From Syntrophomonadaceae bacterium (GTDB lineage Bacteria; Bacillota; Syntrophomonadia; Syntrophomonadales; Syntrophomonadaceae), in contig JAQUGU010000049.1 in the NCBI GenBank assembly GCA_028683995.1, positions 1 to 5,466 of the forward strand: a DNA stretch of 5,466 bases, read 5' to 3'. The translations under genes and the position numbers were made by a program. The notes under the pieces were generated by a model. That model was not told the origin of the DNA and did not search any database. It saw only the letters and a program-made list of their open reading frames with translations. Shown here one piece after another: positions 1 through 4,520 of this stretch. Numbering within the stretch: position 1 is the stretch's first letter; every line of letters begins with the position of its first letter.

Positions 1-177
1 GCTACTGCTGCCTGTCTGGGAAACATTGGACCCGGTTTTGCTGCGGTAGGACCTACCCAGAACTATTCCTTTGTTCCAGATGTAGGCAAGTACGTCTTAA
101 GTGCGCTCATGCTAATCGGGCGCCTGGAGATTTTCCCCATGCTGGTTCTATTACTGCCTGCCTATTGGAAGCAGTAA
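1..177 (+). CDS. trkH: TrkH-family potassium uptake transporter, C-terminal 58 residues (partial)
   Basis: This is the 3' end of an open frame that enters from the left edge and stops at TAA 175-177. The translation contains GNIGPG at residues 7-12, followed by AVGPTQNYSF, then a hydrophobic helix with the sequence GRLEIFPMLVLLLPAYW. In TrkH proteins the NIGPG segment belongs to the last pore-loop (selectivity-filter repeat), and the GRLEIF helix is the final transmembrane helix, so the order and the end point match a normal TrkH carboxyl terminus. The family moves K+ across the cytoplasmic membrane together with a cytosolic TrkA/KtrA nucleotide-binding subunit, which would be expected outside the window. 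KtrB is the alternative, but GRLEIF and the short tail favour TrkH. The gene converges on the HD-domain gene and is not part of the oxidoreductase operon. Confidence 0.9.
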   Translation, partial: ATAACLGNIGPGFAAVGPTQNYSFVPDVGKYVLSALMLIGRLEIFPMLVLLLPAYWKQ

Positions 178-180
178 ATA

Positions 181-194
181 GTTAGGAGTTAGGA
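181..194 (+). repeat. Two tandem GTTAGGA heptads just after the trkH stop
   Basis: GTTAGGA occurs twice in direct succession, starting three bases after the trkH stop codon. A related purine-rich heptad set (AGTGAGG / CGTAAGG / AGTGAGG) is found on the opposite strand at the end of the convergent HD gene. No function can be assigned. Confidence 0.5.
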
Positions 195-200
195 AATCTG

Positions 201-226
201 CTCCCTTAATGACGATTGATAGGGAG
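201..226 (+). terminator. Possible weak terminator hairpin downstream of trkH
   Basis: CTCCCT at 201-206 is exactly complementary to AGGGAG at 221-226 with a 14-base loop. The bases that follow (TATCGTTTATCCTTT) are T-rich but not a clean T run. It is the nearest hairpin to the trkH stop, so it may end trkH transcription, but the stem is short and the loop long. The repeat at 309-391 could do the same job. Confidence 0.3.
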
Positions 227-308
227 TATCGTTTATCCTTTGGGTAAGTATATTTTGCTTTGGAATGTACGCTCCGCTGCTCTATCTTTTGTCGTGGGGC
301 ACGTAACC

Positions 309-391
309 TGTAGGGGCGAACTGCACGTGACCATATTAAAACTCCCCGGGTTCAGTGGTCGGCCGGGCCGACACCCGGGTCTGCCCCTACA
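309..391. repeat. 83-bp imperfect inverted repeat, MITE-like, with nested hairpins
   Basis: The element begins with TGTAGGGGC (309-317) and ends with its exact reverse complement GCCCCTACA (383-391). Inside are two further nested complementary arms: CCCGGGT (345-351) with ACCCGGG (373-379), and GTCGGCC (358-364) with GGCCGAC (366-372). It has no coding capacity. Elements that open with TGTAGGGGC and close with its complement are, from general experience, common intergenic repeats in several Clostridia, so a small non-autonomous mobile element is likely but not proven. It lies between two convergent genes, where its strong RNA hairpin could also act as a two-way transcription barrier. No clear target-site duplication is seen at its edges. 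Confidence 0.6.
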
Positions 392-412
392 ATTCGTTAC
401 CCTTGAGCCGCC

Positions 413-437
413 CCCTCACTCCTTACGCCTCACTCAC
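413..437 (-). repeat. Purine-rich heptads (AGTGAGG/CGTAAGG/AGTGAGG) overlapping the HD gene stop
   Basis: Read on the - strand, the end of the HD gene runs AGTGAGTGAGG, CGTAAGG, AGTGAGG, and the gene's own TAA stop lies inside the middle heptad. The pattern resembles the GTTAGGA pair after trkH on the other strand. Both sets read in the same sense as the gene they follow, so they form an inverted pair around the intergenic region. The function is unknown. Confidence 0.4.
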
Positions 438-1766
438 TATCCCCTGGGTATCCTCCAGCAATTCGCGAGCTACCAACAGGAGTTTATGAGCGGAAGGGGT
501 ACGTAATTGCTTGACATCCAGGTCATTAATGCGGATACGGTCCAGACCGTCAGCATCCTTAAATATCAGATATAGCTTGAAGAGGTGTTCAGGGTCATTT
601 CCGCCGTAGTTTGTTAGCAACTGCCTGGCCTGACGGTCACTGATACAGTGATTTTCAATAATAAAACGCAGCATCTCCTGCTGCTGAACTTCTGCCTTGA
701 TTAATTTATTTCGCAGGATTTTCTTATAACTTTCGCGGCCATGTTCCGGATCGAAGTTATCGTTACTGCGGCCAATGTCATGGTATATAGCTGCCTGACA
801 TAACAGATCCTGGTCAGTTTCAGTTAGCCCCTCCATCCAGGATAGAATTAAGCTTAAGAACAAAACCCGGCGGGTATGAGATAGTCCATGAATACCTCCC
901 CATTTATGGAAGTACTCCTTTTTTATTAGCGGGCAATAGTCCCGGTATTGTTTTATAAGGCCATGTTGTTCCAATTGCGGCATTAAATCGGCCAGGCTTA
1001 AGAATTTCATTTCTTCAATCTCCTTTACATCTCCGGGAAAACATATAATTTCCTTGAAATTGCGATACTTAACATTTGCCACTATCCGGTCTCTATGAAT
1101 TTTTCCTTGAAAAACCCTGCCCTTAATCTGGTGACGACGGGAAAAACAAATAGCGGTATTGATATCCAGAGTCCAGGTGGATGCCTGGGATACCGGGTTG
1201 TTTAAAATATGGCCCCGGTATGTTTTTACATAATCCTGTTCATCAAGAGGTATAATTAATGCACCTGGGCGGTAGCTTTGAATGATATGTATGAATTCCG
1301 GACTAAAGTCTTCCAGTTTCAGGTTGGAGCGGGAAAAAGTATACCAGAACAGGCGATATTTATTTTGGTCAGGAATGCGGGGGAAAAGCTCAAGGTAAGC
1401 TTCCAGGGCAATTCTGCTATCAATCAGGGAAAAGAAAGAAGTATAATCTTCTTTTTGCAGGCAGGTTTGTAAACGGGCAGTTTCCAGGTCAATAACCTGG
1501 GCTATAAACATGGCTTCCAGGGTATGCGGGTTAAATGCTGGAATATCAATGAGTACATAATCCCGCCAGTAAGCAAACCAGGAAAAAGGGGTAAATTTAT
1601 TAAAATAGAAATCGGTAATGTCTTTACCGATTCCCTTCAGGTAGGCCAGACATTCCTCATAACGAAATCTATTGGGGCGGAAAGGCATCCGTGCTATTTC
1701 ATTAACTGGTACCAGCGCATCCGAATATATTAGCATCTGGTTTCTAATCTGTTCTCGCATGTTCAA
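423..1766 (-). CDS. HD-domain phosphohydrolase with an ADP-ribosyltransferase-like middle region
   Basis: A 447-residue soluble protein with no signal peptide or membrane helix. The C-terminal part (about 285-425) has the marks of an HD metal-dependent phosphohydrolase: HGLSHTRRV with H297, the HD pair H329-D330 in AAIYHDIGR, HG at 342-343, ENH with H373, and DADGLDR at 404-410. All likely metal ligands are present, so it is probably active on a phosphate ester or nucleotide; the substrate is unknown. Residues about 165-255 resemble the ADP-ribosyltransferase fold: YRG at 183-185, STW at 196-198 followed by DINTAICFSRR, and KEII at 238-241 before a FPGDV turn. That is a motif-level inference. 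Residues 1-160 are not recognised. The start is taken as TTG at 1766 because AGGAG at 1780-1776 lies 9 bases upstream; the ATG at 1760 would be 15 bases away. The gene is transcribed alone, divergent from the oxidoreductase operon. Confidence 0.85.
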   Translation of the reverse strand: MNMREQIRNQMLIYSDALVPVNEIARMPFRPNRFRYEECLAYLKGIGKDITDFYFNKFTPFSWFAYWRDYVLIDIPAFNPHTLEAMFIAQVIDLETARLQTCLQKEDYTSFFSLIDSRIALEAYLELFPRIPDQNKYRLFWYTFSRSNLKLEDFSPEFIHIIQSYRPGALIIPLDEQDYVKTYRGHILNNPVSQASTWTLDINTAICFSRRHQIKGRVFQGKIHRDRIVANVKYRNFKEIICFPGDVKEIEEMKFLSLADLMPQLEQHGLIKQYRDYCPLIKKEYFHKWGGIHGLSHTRRVLFLSLILSWMEGLTETDQDLLCQAAIYHDIGRSNDNFDPEHGRESYKKILRNKLIKAEVQQQEMLRFIIENHCISDRQARQLLTNYGGNDPEHLFKLYLIFKDADGLDRIRINDLDVKQLRTPSAHKLLLVARELLEDTQGIVSEA

Positions 1767-1773
1767 AAAAAAG

Positions 1774-1780
1774 CGCTCCT
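1774..1780 (-). promoter_or_regulatory. Ribosome binding site AGGAGCG that favours the TTG start
   Basis: On the - strand AGGAGCG precedes the HD gene. The core AGGAG ends 9 bases before TTG 1766 and 15 bases before ATG 1760. Normal spacing therefore supports the TTG codon, which adds two residues. Confidence 0.6.
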
Positions 1781-1816
1781 AAAAATATTATAATGAGGGA
1801 AGGATATCTAAACTAT

Positions 1817-1844
1817 ATTATACAATGTCTGTAAATATTGTGAA
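1817..1844 (-). promoter_or_regulatory. Predicted sigma-A-type promoter of the HD-domain gene
   Basis: On the - strand TTCACA (1844-1839) is followed after 16 bases by a perfect TATAAT (1822-1817). A second TATAAT at 1792-1787 lacks a good -35 partner. The upstream box is a fair match to TTGACA. Transcripts would carry a leader of roughly 40-45 bases. Confidence 0.5.
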
Positions 1845-1901
1845 GAACCCTTGATATTTGATACAAAAATAGCATGGAGGTAGCAAAAAGAAGGATTTGG
1901 G

Positions 1902-1960
1902 TGGTGGAGACAGGTGGTAATCGAACCCCTGTCCGCAAGAAAGTGAAGCGTTTCACCGTT
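1902..1960 (-). pseudogene. ssrA: Truncated tmRNA (ssrA) 3'-end fragment, possible attachment-site remnant
   Basis: On the - strand the stretch ends in GTCTCCACCA (1911-1902), preceded by a T-arm-like segment with GGGGTTCGATT and a GCGGAC connector. This is the usual layout of a tmRNA 3' end: connector, T-arm with TTCGA, acceptor strand, encoded CCA. The T-arm is imperfect: ACAGG pairs with CCTGT and GG with CC, but one base bulges. Upstream in the RNA sense is a GTGAA/TTCAC hairpin (1943-1947 with 1952-1956) that may be a pseudoknot remnant. The rest of tmRNA (about 300 bases with the tag-peptide frame and the GGGGAC-type 5' end) is absent; that space holds the T-box on the other strand. Integrative elements often insert at the ssrA 3' end and leave such duplicates, so an att remnant is the favoured inference. 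A tRNA is unlikely because no anticodon arm precedes it. Confidence 0.55.
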
Positions 1961-1979
1961 ATTAAATCAAATAGAGTGA

Positions 1980-2008
1980 TTGACAAAACAGGGTCAAGTT
2001 TGTATATT
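1980..2008 (+). promoter_or_regulatory. Sigma-A-type promoter of the T-box/oxidoreductase operon
   Basis: A perfect TTGACA (1980-1985) is followed after exactly 17 bases by TATATT (2003-2008). Transcription would start near 2014-2016, about 20 bases before the base of T-box Stem I. Spacing and position fit a housekeeping promoter, with control exerted later by the T-box. Confidence 0.8.
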
Positions 2009-2049
2009 TAAATATAACTTAAAAATTCAAAGGCATTGACGGAGAGAGT

Positions 2050-2072
2050 ACGTTTCAGCCAAACGTTTCAGC
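2050..2072 (+). repeat. Direct repeat ACGTTTCAGC inside T-box Stem I
   Basis: ACGTTTCAGC occurs at 2050-2059 and again at 2063-2072, a period of 13 bases. Either copy can pair, with one bulged T, with CTGAAC (2107-2112) on the 3' side of Stem I. In addition CGTTT (2051-2055) can fold onto AAACG (2061-2065). Stem I therefore has alternative registers. Confidence 0.7.
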
Positions 2073-2238
2073 GAGCCGGGGACGGTGCAAGCCCGGTACC
2101 AGTAGTCTGAACCCGAAAATCACTCCTGAGCTGCGGATCGAACGCGTAAGCCAGTAGGCTCCGACGGATTTCCCTCGTCATCGGGAACGCATATGATGGT
2201 ATGTTTGTATTAACGGGTGGTATAGCGAATGTCTTTCA

Positions 2239-2272
2239 GGCTTTCGTCCTTTTATGGGACGAAGGCCTTTTT
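2239..2272 (+). terminator. Intrinsic terminator of the T-box leader
   Basis: GGCTTTCGTCC (2239-2249) pairs over 11 bases with GGACGAAGGCC (2257-2267), with one G-T wobble and a 7-base loop, followed by five T. The 5' arm overlaps the 3' side of the antiterminator, as expected of a T-box switch. When tRNA is charged, transcription should stop here. Confidence 0.92.
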
Positions 2273-2275
2273 ACT

Positions 2276-2430
2276 TTGTTTTATGGCAATTGCTAAGGAA
2301 CAAAGTACTACGAGCGCAGCTCTTTGGAGCTTGCTCCTTAGAGATGCGGCCTGCCCCCTTCGGGTATAGACGTGCGCTAAGGGAACAGATTTAGCGCGCC
2401 TAGCTTGTTGTTATAGCAACCATAAGGACT
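2276..2430 (+). promoter_or_regulatory. Structured leader between the T-box terminator and the first gene, function unknown
   Basis: This stretch has no credible reading frame but many complementary segments. CTAAGGAACA (2293-2302) pairs with TGCTCCTTAG (2332-2341) apart from one base. Inside it AGCTC (2318-2322) pairs with GAGCT (2327-2331), and GGAGC/GCTCC is an alternative. GCGCTAA (2374-2380) pairs perfectly with TTAGCGC (2391-2397) around a 10-base loop. GTTG/CAAC (2407-2420) lies close to the ribosome binding site. A near-direct repeat, GCTAAGGAACA and GCTAAGGGAACA, occurs at 2292 and 2377. No T run follows the 2374-2397 hairpin, so it is not a terminator. It could be mRNA-stabilising, a degenerate repeat element, or a second control layer; none is demonstrated. 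Confidence 0.45.
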
Positions 2431-2435
2431 GGAGG
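2431..2435 (+). promoter_or_regulatory. Ribosome binding site GGAGG of the gamma-subunit gene
   Basis: GGAGG ends 8 bases before ATG 2444, which fixes that ATG as the start rather than the in-frame ATG 15 bases further on. Confidence 0.8.
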
Positions 2436-2443
2436 AAAAAGCA

Positions 2444-3028
2444 ATGGTAAGCAATGATATGGTAGAAATCCGCTGGCATGGCCGGGGTGGACAGGGAGCC
2501 AAGACGGCCTGCATGCTGCTGGCGGATGCGGCAGGTTTACAGGGAAAATTCGTACAGGGATTCCCGGAGTATGGACCGGAACGGATGGGCGCCCCGATAA
2601 CGGCTTATAACCGTATCAGTGAACAACGCTGTACCATCCATTCTTTTATCTATGATCCGAACTATGTGGTGGTGGTAGATGAAACTTTGCTGGACAGTAT
2701 CGACGTTACCGGAGGACTGAAAGCGAGCGGTGCGATCATTATTAACACTCCCTGCTCTCCCCAGGAGATGCGTCCGAGGCTGCGGGGATGGACCGGAAAA
2801 GTCTGTACCATAGATGCCCGACGCATTTCAGAAGAGATCCTGGGCAGAAACCTTCCGAATACCCCGATGCTGGGTGCTGTGGTCAAGGTGAGCGGTGTTT
2901 TGGAAAGCGAGCGTTTTTTAGTGGATATAGAAGAATCCTTTCAAAATAAATTTGCTGGCAAGCCCCAACTTATCCAGGGGAACCTGGCAACACTGAAAAA
3001 ATCCATGGAAGAGGTGCAGATAGGATGA
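2444..3028 (+). CDS. porG: 2-oxoacid:ferredoxin oxidoreductase, gamma subunit
   Basis: A 194-residue cytoplasmic protein of the pyruvate/ketoisovalerate oxidoreductase catalytic (gamma) family, at the usual length. The family signature is clear: GRGGQGAKTA at residues 13-22, then FPEYGPERMGAPITAYNRIS at 40-59, and VVVVDETLL in the next strand. In the multi-subunit enzyme this domain lies against alpha and beta and takes part in coenzyme A binding and catalysis of the 2-oxoacid + CoA + ferredoxin <-> acyl-CoA + CO2 reaction. It is the first gene of a G-D-A-B operon, an order common for the four-subunit pyruvate (POR) and 2-oxoisovalerate (VOR) enzymes. Its stop overlaps the next start as ATGA. 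Substrate cannot be read from this subunit; in some archaea one gamma serves both POR and VOR. The T-box upstream suggests control by isoleucine supply. Confidence 0.92.
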   Translation: MVSNDMVEIRWHGRGGQGAKTACMLLADAAGLQGKFVQGFPEYGPERMGAPITAYNRISEQRCTIHSFIYDPNYVVVVDETLLDSIDVTGGLKASGAIIINTPCSPQEMRPRLRGWTGKVCTIDARRISEEILGRNLPNTPMLGAVVKVSGVLESERFLVDIEESFQNKFAGKPQLIQGNLATLKKSMEEVQIG

Positions 3029-3333
3029 TTTATGCGAAGGATATCAACGAACGTACTCCCTGGCAGGATCTGACTCCCGGTGGGGAGATCTACGAAGCAG
3101 GAACCGCACGGGCCTTCAATACTGGTACCTGGCGGACCGATACGCCTGTTTTTCACGAGGAAGCATGTAAACACTGCATGCTTTGTATTCCATTCTGCCC
3201 GGACAGTGCTATTCCGGTGAAGGACGGTAAACGTCTGGACTTCGATTATATGCATTGCAAGGGCTGCGGCATCTGTAAGGAAGTATGTCCCTTCCCGGCA
3301 ATTACCATGGTGGCTGGAGGTGTGGCCAAATGA
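3025..3333 (+). CDS. porD: 2-oxoacid:ferredoxin oxidoreductase, delta subunit (two 4Fe-4S clusters)
   Basis: A 102-residue ferredoxin-like subunit. Two complete CxxCxxCxxxCP motifs are present, C48-C51-C54-C58 and C78-C81-C84-C88, each expected to hold one 4Fe-4S cluster and pass electrons between the thiamine site in beta and free ferredoxin. The first 45 residues lack cysteines and contain the GTWRTDTPVF segment that typically precedes the clusters in POR/VOR delta chains, so this is the true delta subunit and not a stand-alone ferredoxin. Length is normal for the family. It overlaps the gamma gene by 4 bases (ATGA) and the alpha gene by 4 bases (ATGA), pointing to translational coupling and matched subunit amounts. 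Confidence 0.93.
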   Translation: MIYAKDINERTPWQDLTPGGEIYEAGTARAFNTGTWRTDTPVFHEEACKHCMLCIPFCPDSAIPVKDGKRLDFDYMHCKGCGICKEVCPFPAITMVAGGVAK

Positions 3334-4520
3334 GCAGCCCTCTTTCCGGCAACGAGGCGGTAGCTTATGCCATGAAGCAAATAAATCCTGATGTCATGGG
3401 AGCGTTCCCGATTACTCCCTCCACCGAAATTCCTGAATACTTCGCCCAATATGTGGCCAACGGTGAGGTAGATACGGAATATGTAACCGTGGAGTCTGAG
3501 CACAGTTCTATGTCCGTGTGCATAGCGGCGCAAGCCGCAGGAGCCAGAGCCATCAGTGCGACTTCATCCTGCGGACTGGCCTTGATGTACGAGCTTTTAT
3601 ACGTGGCGGCTTCATGCCGTTTGCCTATTACACTGGCCTGCGTCAATCGGGCTCTTTCGGGGCCAATCAACATAAACCACGATTACTCAGATTCTATGGG
3701 AGCCCGTGATTCGGGCTGGATCCAAATCTATGCCGAAAATAATCAGGAGGCCTACGATAATTTTATTATGGCCATGCCCGTCGGCGAAATTCCGAGCGTA
3801 CGCTTGCCGGTGATGACCTGTATGGATGGCTTCATTACCAGTCATGCCGTAGAGAATATAGAGCTTTTGGAGACGGATGCTGTGCGCAGGTTTATAGGGG
3901 AATACCGGCCGGAAAACTATCTGCTGAAAAAAGAAAATCCGCTGGCGGTAGGACCGTACGATGTGAGTCCCTATTATATGGAGCACAAGGTCCTGGAGGC
4001 CGAGGCCATGAAGGCGGCCAAGGCCCGTATATTGGAGGTAGCTGCAGAGTTTGAAAAGATTTCCGGCCGGCACTATGGCCTGTTTGAGGAGTATAAGATG
4101 GAGGACGCGGAACTGGTCCTGGTTCTGATCGGTTCTACGGCTGGAACTGCCAAAGCAGCTGTTGACAAGCTGCGGGAGGATGGGGTAAAGGCAGGGCTGG
4201 TTAAAATTAGAGTATTCCGTCCTTTCCCCGGCGAGGAACTGGCTCGGGCGTTGGCGGGTACCCGGGCCGTAGCCGTCATGGATAAGTCCGAGGGTTTTTC
4301 GGCCAACGGCGGTCCTTTATTTGCCGAGACCCGCAGCGCTTTGTACGATCTGAAGGAACGCCCATATACCATTGATATTGTCTACGGCCTGGGCGGCCGT
4401 GACATAAGGGTGGAGGATTTCGAGAAAATCTTCAGCCGGCTGGCGAATATTGCCCAGACCGGCGAGATTGGACCGGTATATACCCACATGGGACAGAGGT
4501 CAAAGGAGGAGACGGTATGA
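3330..4520 (+). CDS. porA: 2-oxoacid:ferredoxin oxidoreductase, alpha subunit
   Basis: A 396-residue subunit counted from ATG 3330, which has GGAGG at 3316-3320, 9 bases upstream, and overlaps the delta stop as ATGA. The open frame runs further upstream in a longer reading, but that would be an out-of-frame copy of the delta coding region. Domain I (about 5-180) has PITPSTEIPE (27-36), the VESEHSS segment (54-60) carrying the conserved glutamate expected to activate thiamine diphosphate, ATSSCGLALMYE, NRALSGPININ and RDSGWIQIYAENNQEAYD. Domain II (about 255-380) has LVLVLIGSTAGTAKAAVDKL and VKIRVFRPFPGEEL, typical of the alpha chain C-terminal domain. It forms the 2-oxoacid pocket at the interface with beta. 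Sequence type is POR/VOR; 2-oxoglutarate and indolepyruvate enzymes usually have other gene layouts or fused subunits. Which 2-oxoacid is used is unresolved. Confidence 0.93.
   Translation: MSSPLSGNEAVAYAMKQINPDVMGAFPITPSTEIPEYFAQYVANGEVDTEYVTVESEHSSMSVCIAAQAAGARAISATSSCGLALMYELLYVAASCRLPITLACVNRALSGPININHDYSDSMGARDSGWIQIYAENNQEAYDNFIMAMPVGEIPSVRLPVMTCMDGFITSHAVENIELLETDAVRRFIGEYRPENYLLKKENPLAVGPYDVSPYYMEHKVLEAEAMKAAKARILEVAAEFEKISGRHYGLFEEYKMEDAELVLVLIGSTAGTAKAAVDKLREDGVKAGLVKIRVFRPFPGEELARALAGTRAVAVMDKSEGFSANGGPLFAETRSALYDLKERPYTIDIVYGLGGRDIRVEDFEKIFSRLANIAQTGEIGPVYTHMGQRSKEETV
4504..4509 (+). promoter_or_regulatory. Ribosome binding site AGGAGG of the beta-subunit gene, inside the alpha gene end
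   Basis: A perfect AGGAGG ends 7 bases before ATG 4517 and lies within the last codons of the alpha gene, supporting the overlapping start. Confidence 0.75.

Larger units (their letters stand above)
2015..2275 (+). promoter_or_regulatory. T-box riboswitch leader, probably isoleucine-specific (specifier ATC)
   Basis: A tRNA-sensing antitermination leader. Stem I base: GGAG (2041-2044) pairs with CTCC (2123-2126), with kink-turn-like TGA segments on both sides. The 5' side of the specifier loop holds AGAGTA (2045-2050). The distal part has the AG-type bulge CGAG (2072-2075), the stem CCGGG/CCCGG (2076-2080 with 2092-2096) and the GGTGCAAG loop. The specifier side reads GAAAATCAC: ATC at 2119-2121 followed by the usual purine A, so isoleucine is the best reading; AAT or TCA would be followed by C. 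Stem III is CCGACG with CGTCATCGG (2161-2184). The T-box motif AACGGGTGGTATAGCGAA (2212-2229) carries TGGT (2218-2221), which would pair with the ACCA end of an uncharged tRNA whose discriminator is A. GCGAA (2225-2229) can pair with TTCGT (2243-2247) as the antiterminator, competing with the terminator. The 2-oxoacid oxidoreductase genes follow. Confidence 0.92.

Noticed and set aside
216..506. A 96-codon + strand reading frame across the convergent intergenic region
   Set aside because: It runs through the inverted repeat and into the antisense of the HD gene end, has no ribosome binding site, and its translation resembles no protein family.
1902..1975. A tRNA gene on the - strand (TTCGA arm and encoded CCA)
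   Set aside because: No anticodon arm, D arm or matching 5' acceptor strand lies within tRNA distance.
1902..2275. A complete ssrA (tmRNA) gene on the - strand
   Set aside because: No tag-peptide frame and no GGGGAC-type 5' end are found on that strand. The space is taken by the T-box leader and its promoter on the + strand.
2374..2397. A second intrinsic terminator in front of the oxidoreductase operon
   Set aside because: The GCGCTAA/TTAGCGC hairpin is perfect, but it is followed by GCGCC and not by a T run.
3285..3329. A longer alpha subunit starting 45 bases upstream of 3330
   Set aside because: The added 15 residues come from the out-of-frame delta coding region, including its second cluster motif, and do not resemble an alpha subunit N-terminus. 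ATG 3330 has a good GGAGG site and an ATGA overlap.
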